Shown: positions 57,256 to 64,000 of the stretch, in pieces | Layout: every line of letters starts with the position of its first letter | How positions within the stretch are numbered: the stretch's first letter is position 1 | Source of the DNA: Xenophilus sp. Marseille-Q4582 | GTDB lineage: Bacteria; Pseudomonadota; Gammaproteobacteria; Burkholderiales; Burkholderiaceae_C | Length of the DNA: 64,000 bases | Direction of reading: 5' to 3' | Assembly: GCF_916700565.1 (NCBI RefSeq) | Contig: NZ_CAKAKO010000003.1 | Location: 124,001-188,000, forward strand | Program-made: the position numbers and the translations under genes | Notes under the pieces: model-generated | The model's database searches: none | The model's input: only the letters and a program-made list of their open reading frames with translations | Told to the model about the DNA's origin: nothing

Positions 57256-57432
57256 CTACTGGCCAGTCATGGCATTCGCGATGTTCTGGAACGTGGTGGT
57301 CAATGCAGTCCCAAAAAAGCCATCCTCAGCGAACACTGCGACCAGAATGATCGCCATCAGGCCGGCAATGATCCCGTATTCCACGGCGGTCGCCCCTTCT
57401 TCGTCATTCCAGAATGCCAGCACCTTGTCCAT
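57256..57432 (-). CDS. flp: Flp pilin (major pilus subunit)
   Basis: A 58-residue pilin. The leader MDKVLAFWNDEEG is followed by ATAVEYGIIAGLMAIILVAV; cleavage is expected after Gly13, leaving the conserved Glu+5 and Tyr+6 of Flp pilins. A strong GGAAGGAG ribosome binding site lies five bases before the ATG at 57430-57432. It is the first gene of the Tad operon and presumably the most highly expressed. The C-terminus is short (FQNIANAMTGQ). Confidence 0.95.
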   Translation of the reverse strand: MDKVLAFWNDEEGATAVEYGIIAGLMAIILVAVFAEDGFFGTALTTTFQNIANAMTGQ

Positions 57433-57714
57433 GATTCGCTCCTTCCATGATTGATGGTCGTCAACAACACTTCACAACTGTGTCTTGACGATCTCATCGT
57501 AGGAAGGGGTGGACGATGGGGCAATTCAGTAAAAAGCACTCATCAGCAAAAAATGAGGCCCTTGGAACTACCAGAAAGCGGAAAAAATCCTCATTTTTCA
57601 GCGATTTCTTGACGCATTTTGAAACGCACGTTGTTTCACATGGACAACTGCGTTACCGGCGCAGCCGCAGAAACCGGTTCACCAAAGTTACCTGTGGCCG
57701 TGCATGCACGAGGC
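57433..57714 (-). promoter_or_regulatory. AT-rich promoter region of flp with an inverted repeat
   Basis: About 280 bases, much richer in A/T than the surroundings, between the L,D-transpeptidase stop and flp. It contains the inverted repeat TGAAAC-N7-GTTTCA (57620-57638) and several A/T runs (57534-57600). A GG/GC pair resembling a -24/-12 sigma-54 site is present near 57552-57566 but its spacing is one base too long. The flp promoter should lie here. Confidence 0.5.
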
Positions 57715-59301
57715 TCAGATCCACTCTTCATGGAAGATCTTCCAGTGCTGGCCAGAGAGCAGCCAGTACTGCCGGCGCGTGGCGCCGGTGCGCGCACCTT
57801 GTGCGACCTCGCCGAAGCTGACCACCATCAGGTCCTGCTTGTCCTTCCAGCGCAGCACGGAGACGTCCTTGAGTTCGATGGGCGGCTGGGTCCGCACCCG
57901 GGCCATCTCTTCCTGCAAGCCCGGGAACTGGCGGCCCAGCCGGCCGCCGCGCACCGCATCCGGCAGGTAGAAGGCCTGCCAGCGCGCCAGGTCGCCCTGC
58001 GCGCGCGCATCGCGCCAGGCCAGCACCTGGCGCCGCAGCGGCTCGGCCTGCGCCGCGGCCTGGGTCGCGGGCACCCAGTCCAGTTGCTGGGCGATCACCA
58101 CCACCGTCGCGCCCACGTCCGTCATGCGGATCAACTGCCGCAGGTCGTTGTCGGCCAGCACCACGCAGCCGTCGGTGGCCAAAGGCGCGCGCGCATATTG
58201 CTCGGGCGGCACGCCGTGCAGCCAGATGCCGCTGCCCGTGCGTCCGGCACGCACATCGAAAGGGTTGGGGTAGTTGATGGGCAATGCGCCCGCGCCATAG
58301 AAGTCGCGCAGACCCTTGGGCGAGAGATGGCTGGTGATGTGGTACACGCCCAGCGGTGTGCGCGCATCGCCTTCGGCCTGCTTGCCGGCGCCGGCCTTGC
58401 CGATGGAGACATAGAAGTCCTGCACTTGCACCAGTCCCTGGTCGGTGTTGCGCAGCACATACAGGCGCGAGCGCGACACGTCGACCGCGAGTGCATAGCG
58501 GCTGGCACGCGGCACGGCCAGCAGTTGCGAGGGCACGGCCCCTGCGGGCGGGCGGTGCCGCAGCGCCTGCAGCCGGCGCTGCTGTTCGGTGCGCAGCTCG
58601 CCCAGGGCCGAGCGCGCCTCGGCGCCTTCGAGCTCCTGGCGGGCAAGGCGCCGGTCGGCCGGCGCCAGGCGCACCGACAGCAGGTCGGCGTACATCAGCT
58701 GCGCGGCCTGGAAGTTGGGATGGTCCCGCACCAGTTCGCGGGCCTTCGCCAGCGCCTGCGACGGCTGCCCCCGGCCCCACAGCGTGTAGACCTCGATCAG
58801 CCGCGCTTCGGCACGGTCGGCGCCGCGCATGGGCATCGACCCGGATGCCGCCGTGGCGGCCACGGCCGCTGCGGTGGCCGGCGCCGCGCGGCCCATGCGC
58901 TCGGACGGCCGGGCCACCACGCGCGCACCGCGGGCCGGACGCGGCGCGGACACAGCCCTGCCCGCTGCGCCGCGGGCCGCAGCAGCGGACGGTGCCGGCG
59001 TGGCTTTCTTGCCCCCTTCGTTGCGGGCCTCGCCGCCAGCGGCCGGACGGGACGCCGCAGGCTTCTGCGACTTCTTGGCGGGCGCCGCCGCTGGCGGCGC
59101 GGCGGCCCCGGCGGGCGCAGGCAACTGCGCCGCCAGGCCGATCAGGACGGCGCCGGCCAGGCGCGCCAGACGGTCTTTCCCGGGCCTTGCCCCTGCAAAC
59201 GCCGGCCGGCGCACGGGCCCGCCGGCCTGGCCGCGCAGGCCGGCCCCGCTCGCCCCCTCAACGACCACCCACGGCTTCCCGCGTGATGCGCCAGGCGCCA
59301 C
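57715..59301 (-). CDS. L,D-transpeptidase (YkuD/ErfK family) with a C-terminal NTF2-like domain
   Basis: A 528-residue exported protein. A signal sequence (LARLAGAVLIGLAAQLPAPA), an Ala/Pro/Lys-rich linker, and a helical TPR-like region (~165-250) precede a YkuD catalytic domain. The active site spans His362 to Cys379 (HGVPPEQYARAPLATDGC), a variant of the H-x(n)-S-H-G-C motif. The C-terminal ~100 residues (QVLAWRDARAQGDLARWQAF to HWKIFHEEW) resemble the Cds6-type NTF2-like domain found after such enzymes. It cross-links peptidoglycan or attaches proteins to it. The start is uncertain: 59301 overlaps the upstream gene by 44 bases, and a GTG at 59268 overlaps by 11. Confidence 0.85.
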   Translation of the reverse strand: MAPGASRGKPWVVVEGASGAGLRGQAGGPVRRPAFAGARPGKDRLARLAGAVLIGLAAQLPAPAGAAAPPAAAPAKKSQKPAASRPAAGGEARNEGGKKATPAPSAAAARGAAGRAVSAPRPARGARVVARPSERMGRAAPATAAAVAATAASGSMPMRGADRAEARLIEVYTLWGRGQPSQALAKARELVRDHPNFQAAQLMYADLLSVRLAPADRRLARQELEGAEARSALGELRTEQQRRLQALRHRPPAGAVPSQLLAVPRASRYALAVDVSRSRLYVLRNTDQGLVQVQDFYVSIGKAGAGKQAEGDARTPLGVYHITSHLSPKGLRDFYGAGALPINYPNPFDVRAGRTGSGIWLHGVPPEQYARAPLATDGCVVLADNDLRQLIRMTDVGATVVVIAQQLDWVPATQAAAQAEPLRRQVLAWRDARAQGDLARWQAFYLPDAVRGGRLGRQFPGLQEEMARVRTQPPIELKDVSVLRWKDKQDLMVVSFGEVAQGARTGATRRQYWLLSGQHWKIFHEEWI

Positions 59302-60448
59302 CCTGCTGCTGAAGGTTCAAGGTCTTGCGGCTGCGCACGTTGAGCGCGTCGGCCTTGTAGATCTGGAGGAAGCGCGCCACGGCCTTGTCCCCGTCCACGC
59401 TCACCTGCAGCTGCTGCAACTGCACCTCGATGCCCGACTTGCCCACGATGCGCTGGCGGCGCTCTTCCTCCCAGGCCGCGCGGCTGGCGCCGCCGGGCAC
59501 TTCGAAAGTGCTGGCGTAGGCGCCCAGGTAGGCCTTCATGTCCTGCGCGGCCCAGGCGGCCGCCCAGTCGCGCACCGCCTTCTCGACGGCCGCCTGGGCG
59601 GGTGCATCGGCCACGGACGGCGTGGCGGGGCCTTCCTTGGCGGACGGGGCGTCGGCCACAGCCGCGGGCTTGGGCGGCGCAACAGCCGTGGCGGGAGTGG
59701 CAGGAGCGGGCCGGGCCACCGGGGCTGCCGGCGCCGCCGCGACCAAGGGTGGCTTGGCAGGAGCAGGAGCAGGAGGCGCCACGGCAGCCGGTGCCGCCAC
59801 CGGCGCCGAAGGCGTCGAGGGCGCGCGGGCGACCTGGGCGCTCGCAGCCGGCGCCGCCAGCTGGGTCGCGGCCTCCGGCGCCGTGGCCGCGCCGCCGGCG
59901 CCGGCGCCGGGGAACAGCGTGCGGATCACGGCCAGCTTGGGCGCCACCGCCGCCTGGTTCTGGCCGAGCTGCAGCGCCTGGCTGTAGGCGTCACCCGCGA
60001 GGCGCGCATAGACGTCGCCCAGGTTCTCCTGGGCAGTGGCGTAGCTGGGATTCGTGCGCAGCGCAGACTCCAGCGCCACTCGCGCACGGTCGTACTGCCC
60101 TTGCGACGCGTGCAGCACGGCCAGGTTGTTGTAGGGCTCGGGCAGTTCGGGCGCGTCCTGCGTCAACTGCGTGAAGGTGGCGATCGCATCGGCGCGGCGG
60201 TTGGACTCCAGCTGCGCCACCCCCTTGAGGAAGCGCATCTGCACGTCCCGCGGCTTGCCCGCCAGGTACTGGTCGGCACGCGACAAGGCCTCGTCGTACT
60301 TGCGCGACTGGATCAGGGCATCGACGGCGTCATGCTCGCTGGCCAGCGCCGCGCCTGCGCCAAACGCCATCAGCAGCGCCAGCGTCAACGCGGCGGGCTT
60401 GGCACGGCGGCGCGCCAGCAGCGCAGACAAGGGAAATTGACGGCTCAT
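59258..60448 (-). CDS. TPR protein with a C-terminal NTF2-like (Cds6-type) domain
   Basis: A 396-residue exported protein. After a signal peptide (AALTLALLMAFGAGAALA) come three or four TPR units (ALSRADQYLAGKPRDVQMRF, PEPYNNLAVLHASQGQYDRA, NPSYATAQENLGDVYARLAG). An ~110-residue Ala/Pro linker leads to a C-terminal domain (VRDWAAAWAAQDMKAYLGAY, ending GGAWRITREAV). That domain is of the same type as the end of the adjacent L,D-transpeptidase, and the two genes overlap, so they probably act together in the envelope. The start ATG at 60446-60448 gives the signal peptide; the open frame continues upstream without support. Confidence 0.8.
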   Translation of the reverse strand: MSRQFPLSALLARRRAKPAALTLALLMAFGAGAALASEHDAVDALIQSRKYDEALSRADQYLAGKPRDVQMRFLKGVAQLESNRRADAIATFTQLTQDAPELPEPYNNLAVLHASQGQYDRARVALESALRTNPSYATAQENLGDVYARLAGDAYSQALQLGQNQAAVAPKLAVIRTLFPGAGAGGAATAPEAATQLAAPAASAQVARAPSTPSAPVAAPAAVAPPAPAPAKPPLVAAAPAAPVARPAPATPATAVAPPKPAAVADAPSAKEGPATPSVADAPAQAAVEKAVRDWAAAWAAQDMKAYLGAYASTFEVPGGASRAAWEEERRQRIVGKSGIEVQLQQLQVSVDGDKAVARFLQIYKADALNVRSRKTLNLQQQGGAWRITREAVGGR

Positions 60449-60743
60449 AAACACCCGATCCTTTTTGTGCATCGACACCCGATCTTTTGCCTCGGGACAG
60501 AAGTTCCATGTCCACCGGCGCACGGTTTTTCCATGGCGCAGCCCGGCGCCGGGAATTGCGCGCGGATTGTAGTTATTGACAGAGGATTGACATCTGTTTC
60601 CACGCGCAGGACCGCGCCCGGGGGCGCCCGGGCGCGCAGCGCGATGCGTCTTTCCAACGCCCGGGCTCCGGGCAGGCCCGCCCTGCTTCGCCGCGGCGCT
60701 CAAGAAAAAAGCGCATGGGCCTGAACCCATGCGCTTTTGAATT
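60449..60743. other. Intergenic region between the TPR gene and tRNA-Lys
   Basis: About 295 bases with no supported gene. It holds the tRNA-Lys terminator (60706-60738) and the presumed promoter of the TPR/L,D-transpeptidase pair. A TTGACAGAGGATTGACA stretch near 60576-60592 offers two candidate -35 boxes only on the plus strand, so its meaning is unclear. Confidence 0.5.
60706..60738 (-). terminator. Rho-independent terminator after tRNA-Lys
   Basis: A 13-base perfect stem (60707-60719 with 60726-60738) contains GCGCATGGG and its complement, has a six-base loop, and is followed by TTTTTT on the minus strand. It lies six bases beyond the tRNA 3' end. Confidence 0.85.
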
Positions 60744-60819
60744 TGGTAGGACGTACAAGATTCGAACTTGTGACCAACGGATTAAAAGTCCGCTGCTCTA
60801 CCAACTGAGCTAACGTCCC
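60744..60819 (-). tRNA. tRNA-Lys (anticodon TTT)
   Basis: A 76-base tRNA with encoded CCA. The D-arm is AGCTCAGTTGGTAGAGC, the anticodon arm GCGGACTTTTAATCCG gives anticodon TTT, and the T-arm is ACAAGTTCGAATCTTGT. The acceptor stem is GGGACGT with ACGTCCT, including one G-T pair. Confidence 0.97.
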
Positions 60820-60910
60820 TCGGCTGGATGGCCGACCGGGGTGAAACCCCTTGTGGTTCTTGCCGCGCCTTGCGCTGCAAAGCCCGCGAGTATAGCGTCT
60901 TTATGGCGGC

Positions 60911-61735
60911 CTAAGCCAATTCCGGCCCCGTCCGCGCGAGCCGATCGAGCACCCAGCCCGCCGCGCACTGGCCGAAAGTGGCCGTGACGCTGACCACCGA
61001 GCCATAGCCGTGGCAGTTGAGGCTGCCGTCGGCGCCTTCGATCTGGCAGGACGCATCGGGCGGCGCCACGGGCTCGCGGCTGAAGACGCAGACGGTGCCG
61101 ATCTTCTTGCCGCCGCGCGGCGCGCCGTGCTGCTTGCGCAGCCGCTGGCGCAGCTGGGCCAGCAGCGGATCGTGCGTGGCCGCGCCCAGATCATCGATCT
61201 CCACCTGGTGCGCCAGCCGCTTGCCGCCTGCCGCCCCCACGGTGATGAACGGCACGTGCCGCCGGGACCGTGCCCACACGGCCAACGCCAGCTTGGCGCG
61301 CATCTGGTCGCAGGCGTCGATGAGGGCGCTCACGGGCCCGGCGCCCTCTTCCGCCCGGGCCAGCAGCGCCTCCCAGTTGTCGGGCTCGACGAACTCATCG
61401 ATGGCCTGCACCTGGCAATGGGGATGGATCTGGGCGATGCGCTCGCGCATGGCTTCCACCTTAGCCTGCCCGACGGTGCTGTCGAGCGCGTGGATCTGGC
61501 GATTGATGTTGGACTCGGCAATGTGGTCCAGATCGATCAGCGTCAGCGCGCGCACGCCGCTGCGCGCCAGCGCCTCGGCCGTCCAGGAGCCCACGCCGCC
61601 GATGCCCACCACCAGCACATGGGCCGCGCGGATGCGGGCCGCGCCGGGTACGCCGTACAAGCGATCCAGCCCGCCGAAGCGGCGGGCTGGATCGGGGCTC
61701 GGCCCGTCCTCGGCAGGCGCCGAGGACGCGTTCAC
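60911..61735 (-). CDS. tcdA: TcdA/CsdL-like E1-type adenylyltransferase
   Basis: A 274-residue ThiF/E1-superfamily protein. It has RFGGLDRLYGVPGAARIRAA, the nucleotide-binding VLVVGIGGVGSWTAEALARS, then LTLIDLDHIAESNINRQIHA and a late ATFGQCAAGWVLDRL. TcdA (CsdL) forms the cyclic form of the t6A modification at tRNA position 37; a t6A-independent E1-like role is the alternative. The GTG at 61733-61735 is preferred; an ATG at 61780 would overlap cpoB by 26 bases. It lies at the end of the tol-pal gene string. Confidence 0.88.
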   Translation of the reverse strand: MNASSAPAEDGPSPDPARRFGGLDRLYGVPGAARIRAAHVLVVGIGGVGSWTAEALARSGVRALTLIDLDHIAESNINRQIHALDSTVGQAKVEAMRERIAQIHPHCQVQAIDEFVEPDNWEALLARAEEGAGPVSALIDACDQMRAKLALAVWARSRRHVPFITVGAAGGKRLAHQVEIDDLGAATHDPLLAQLRQRLRKQHGAPRGGKKIGTVCVFSREPVAPPDASCQIEGADGSLNCHGYGSVVSVTATFGQCAAGWVLDRLARTGPELA

Positions 61736-61754
61736 GCCATGCTGCACGTGCGGA

Positions 61755-62516
61755 TCAGCGCAGGCGCGCCAGGCGTTCACGCCCGGCCTGCGCGGCTTCG
61801 GACTGCGGATAGGCCTTGATCAGGTCTTCCAGTGTGCGGCGTGCCGCGCGCGTGTCCTTGAGCTCGATCTGGCAGTTCGCGATCGACAGCACGGCCTCCG
61901 GCGCCTTCGCATGGCTGGGCGCCACGGACAGCATGGAGCGGAAGTTGGCGATGGCCTCGGTGTAGTTGCGCGTGGCGTACTGCGCATTGCCCAGCCAGAA
62001 CAGCGCCGACGGGCTGTAGCCGCTGCTCGGGTAGCGCTTCACGAATTCCGCGAACGCGGTCTGCGCCTGCGCGAACTGGCCCGAACGGAAGACGCCCAGC
62101 GCGGCTTCGAATTCGGTCTTCTCGCGCGGGTCGGCCGTGAATTCGCGGCCGTCCACGTTCACCTGCGTGGGCGCGTTCTCCTGCAGCTTGGTCGTGATGT
62201 CGGCCTGGCGCTGCTGGGTTTCCGCCAGCGCGCGCTGCAATTCCTCGTTCTTGCCGGTCTGGCGCGCGATCTCGCCGCGCAGCCCGTCGATCTGCTGTTG
62301 CAGCTCGACCAGGCTGCGGCGCAGCTGGCCGTTCTCGTCGGCCAGGCGCTGGTTGTTGGCCTCGGCCTGCGTGCGGATGGTTTCCACGCGCTGGCGCAGA
62401 TCCAGGATGGCCTTGCGCGCCTCGCCGTCCTCGAAAAGCGCAGCCTGCGCGGAAGCTCCGCACAAGGCCAGGGCGGCCAGGGCCGCCGCGTGCCAACGGA
62501 ATCGCCGAGTGCTCAT
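61755..62516 (-). CDS. cpoB: Cell division coordinator CpoB (YbgF)
   Basis: A 253-residue periplasmic protein. It has a signal peptide (HAAALAALALCGASAQA), a trimerising coiled coil (~35-110, ENGQLRRSLVELQQQIDGLR), and a TPR domain (EFEAALGVFRSGQFAQAQTA; GYSPSALFWLGNAQYATRNY). CpoB links Tol-Pal constriction with PBP1B peptidoglycan synthesis. Its ATG shares one base with the pal stop (TGATG). Confidence 0.93.
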   Translation of the reverse strand: MSTRRFRWHAAALAALALCGASAQAALFEDGEARKAILDLRQRVETIRTQAEANNQRLADENGQLRRSLVELQQQIDGLRGEIARQTGKNEELQRALAETQQRQADITTKLQENAPTQVNVDGREFTADPREKTEFEAALGVFRSGQFAQAQTAFAEFVKRYPSSGYSPSALFWLGNAQYATRNYTEAIANFRSMLSVAPSHAKAPEAVLSIANCQIELKDTRAARRTLEDLIKAYPQSEAAQAGRERLARLR

Positions 62517-63043
62517 CAGCGGTAGACGATCTCGGCGCGGCGGTTCTGCGCCCAGGCTTCCTCACCGCTGCCTTGCGAGGCCGGCTTTTCCTTGCCGAAG
62601 CTCACGGCTTCGATCTGCGCGTCGTTCACGCCCAGCAGCGTGAGCGCGCGGCGCACGGCCTCGGAGCGCTTCTGGCCCAGCGCCAGGTTGTATTCGCGGC
62701 CGCCGCGCTCGTCGGTGTGGCCTTCGATGGAGATGCTACGCGAAGGATTGGCCTTCAGGAAGCGCGCATGGCCATCGATCAGCTGCTGGTACTCGGGCTT
62801 GATGGTGTAGCTGTCGAAGTCGAAGTACACGATGCGCGCCACGCCCACCGGTCCCTGGCGGGTCTGCGCGTTCGGGTCGATGGTGACCGGCGCCACGCCG
62901 CTGGCCGAGCCCGAACCGCCCGCGCCCGCGCCGCCCATGCCGCTGCCCGCGGTCGAAACCGGGGCCTCGTTGAGCTTGGTGCCCGACGAGCAGCCGGCGA
63001 TGAGTGCCACGATGGCCAGGGAACAAAGGGAACGCTTGAGCAT
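62516..63043 (-). CDS. pal: Peptidoglycan-associated lipoprotein Pal
   Basis: A 175-residue lipoprotein with lipobox LIAGC (Cys18), a Gly/Ser/Ala-rich linker, and the OmpA-type domain: RIVYFDFDSYTIKPEYQQLI, then SISIEGHTDERGGREYNLAL and GQKRSEAVRRAL. It anchors the outer membrane to peptidoglycan during division. The ATG at 63041-63043 starts MLKRSLCSLAIVALIAGCSS; the long frame upstream overlaps tolB and is discarded. It lies between tolB and cpoB as usual. Confidence 0.96.
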   Translation of the reverse strand: MLKRSLCSLAIVALIAGCSSGTKLNEAPVSTAGSGMGGAGAGGSGSASGVAPVTIDPNAQTRQGPVGVARIVYFDFDSYTIKPEYQQLIDGHARFLKANPSRSISIEGHTDERGGREYNLALGQKRSEAVRRALTLLGVNDAQIEAVSFGKEKPASQGSGEEAWAQNRRAEIVYR

Positions 63044-63102
63044 GCTGGAAACTCCTCTCGAATCGAACTGATTGATCTTGGTTGACTGAACTGAACTCAC
63101 AC

Positions 63103-64000
63103 TTACTGTTTCTGGAACGGACCCCAGTCGGGCTCGCGGATGTCGCCGGCACGCCCGGCCAGGCGCGCCTTGATCTTTCCGTCGAGCGTCGTGGTCATCA
63201 GCGCCTCGCCGCTGGGCAGTCGGGTCGCGTAAAGGATCAGCTTGCTGTTGGGCGCGAAGCTCGGATTCTCGTCGGCCGAGGTGTCCGTCAGTGCAGTCAC
63301 GGTTCCGCTGGCCAGCTCCATGACGTGCAATTTGAAAGCCCCGCCCACGCGGGAGATGTAGGCCAACCACCGTCCGTCCGGGCTGACGGCGGGCGAGATG
63401 TTGTAGGAGCCCGTGAAGGTCACGCGCGTGGGTGCGCCGCCGCCGGCAGGCATGCGGTAGATCTGCGGCGCGCCGCCCCGGTCGCTCACGAAGTAGATGC
63501 CGCTGCCGTCGGCCGCGAAGGTGGGCTCGGTGTCGATGCTCGCGCTTTGCGTCAGGCGGCGCGGCTCCCCGCCGCCGGCCGGGATGGAATAGAGCTGCGA
63601 GCCGCCGTCGCGGCTGAGCGTGACCGCCAGCGACGCGCCGTCGGGCGCCCAGGCGGGTGCACTGTTGGAGCCGCGGAAGTTGGCCAGCAGGCGGCGCTGG
63701 CCGCTGGCCACCGTGTGCACGTAGACGATGGGCTTGCGCGACTCGAAGGACACGTAGGCCAGTTGCCCGCCGTTGGGTGACCAGACCGGCGAGATGATCG
63801 GCTCGGGGCTGGCCAGCGCGGCCTGCGCGTTCTCGCCGTCGGCATCGGCCACCCACAGCGTGTGGCGCCCGCCGGCGCGCGTCACGTAGGCCACGCGCGT
63901 GGAGAAGATGCCCTTCTCGCCGGTGAGCTTCTCGTACACGTAGTCCGCGATGCGGTGCGCCGCCAGGCGCAGGTCGGCCTGCGGCACGGTGTAGCTCTGG
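63103..64000 (-). CDS. tolB: Tol-Pal system beta-propeller protein TolB (N-terminus outside window)
   Basis: The C-terminal ~298 residues of TolB, open to the right edge. The end of the N-terminal domain ([20 protein letters not shown]) is followed by beta-propeller blades with repeated W-S-P-N-G and A-P-D-G motifs ([60 protein letters not shown]). It is a periplasmic partner of Pal and the first tol-pal gene visible here. Confidence 0.95.
   Translation of the reverse strand, partial: QSYTVPQADLRLAAHRIADYVYEKLTGEKGIFSTRVAYVTRAGGRHTLWVADADGENAQAALASPEPIISPVWSPNGGQLAYVSFESRKPIVYVHTVASGQRRLLANFRGSNSAPAWAPDGASLAVTLSRDGGSQLYSIPAGGGEPRRLTQSASIDTEPTFAADGSGIYFVSDRGGAPQIYRMPAGGGAPTRVTFTGSYNISPAVSPDGRWLAYISRVGGAFKLHVMELASGTVTALTDTSADENPSFAPNSKLILYATRLPSGEALMTTTLDGKIKARLAGRAGDIREPDWGPFQKQ

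Noticed and set aside
57540-57580. Sigma-54 (-24/-12) promoter upstream of flp
   Set aside because: A GG...TTTTTTGC arrangement exists, but the GG-GC spacing is one base too long and the -24 box lacks the TGGCAC context.

Overview
This is a very GC-rich stretch of a betaproteobacterial chromosome. The gene orders guaB/guaA, ratA-rnfH with divergent smpB, rimP-nusA-infB-rbfA-truB-typA and tolB-pal-cpoB all point to Burkholderiales. The protein sequences and a hairpin repeat at 49.0-49.2 kb suggest Comamonadaceae (Variovorax/Acidovorax/Xenophilus-like). The family assignment is inference from memory of such genomes; no search was run.

Layout. 1-5 kb: guaA (start only), a VapBC toxin-antitoxin pair between guaA and guaB, a DUF4124 protein, rnfH-ratA, smpB and a small lipoprotein. 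5-14.5 kb: the translation/transcription operon rimP-nusA-infB-rbfA-truB-typA on the minus strand, plus an exported protein. 14.5-21.4 kb: an MFS transporter and the yejABEF peptide importer. 21.4-26.2 kb: fabI, a signal-peptide DNA ligase, a DUF454 protein, an Orn/Lys/Arg decarboxylase and tRNA-Ser(GGA).

26.3-42.3 kb is the first accessory block. A TRAP-type periplasmic binding protein is translationally coupled to a membrane GGDEF-EAL protein. Next come a 1326-residue repeat protein (117 consecutive Asp-Ala dipeptides, two copies of a ~80-residue module and a long Gly/Leu/Asp repeat field), a Pal-like lipoprotein, an unassigned 619-residue protein, and a complete type I secretion cassette (ABC, HlyD, TolC). 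The likely logic is a c-di-GMP-linked, type I-secreted surface adhesin with its own exporter and envelope partners. This is the best candidate in the window for an undescribed system.

42.3-57.4 kb is the second accessory block, a Tad/Flp pilus locus on the minus strand: flp, tadV, a tadE-like gene, cpaB, cpaC, tadZ, tadA, tadB, tadC, tadD, a DUF3613 gene, two tadE/F-like genes, tadG and a sigma-54 activator. It shows several lesions. Two copies of an 84-bp-period hairpin repeat sit in frame inside the start of tadD. tadG has an apparent one-base frameshift at a homopolymer and is also split by an IS3-family element. That element's own transposase lacks the first catalytic aspartate.

57.7-64 kb: an L,D-transpeptidase and a TPR partner that share a C-terminal domain type, tRNA-Lys(TTT), a TcdA-like enzyme, and the end of the Tol-Pal operon (cpoB, pal, tolB, the last cut by the window edge).
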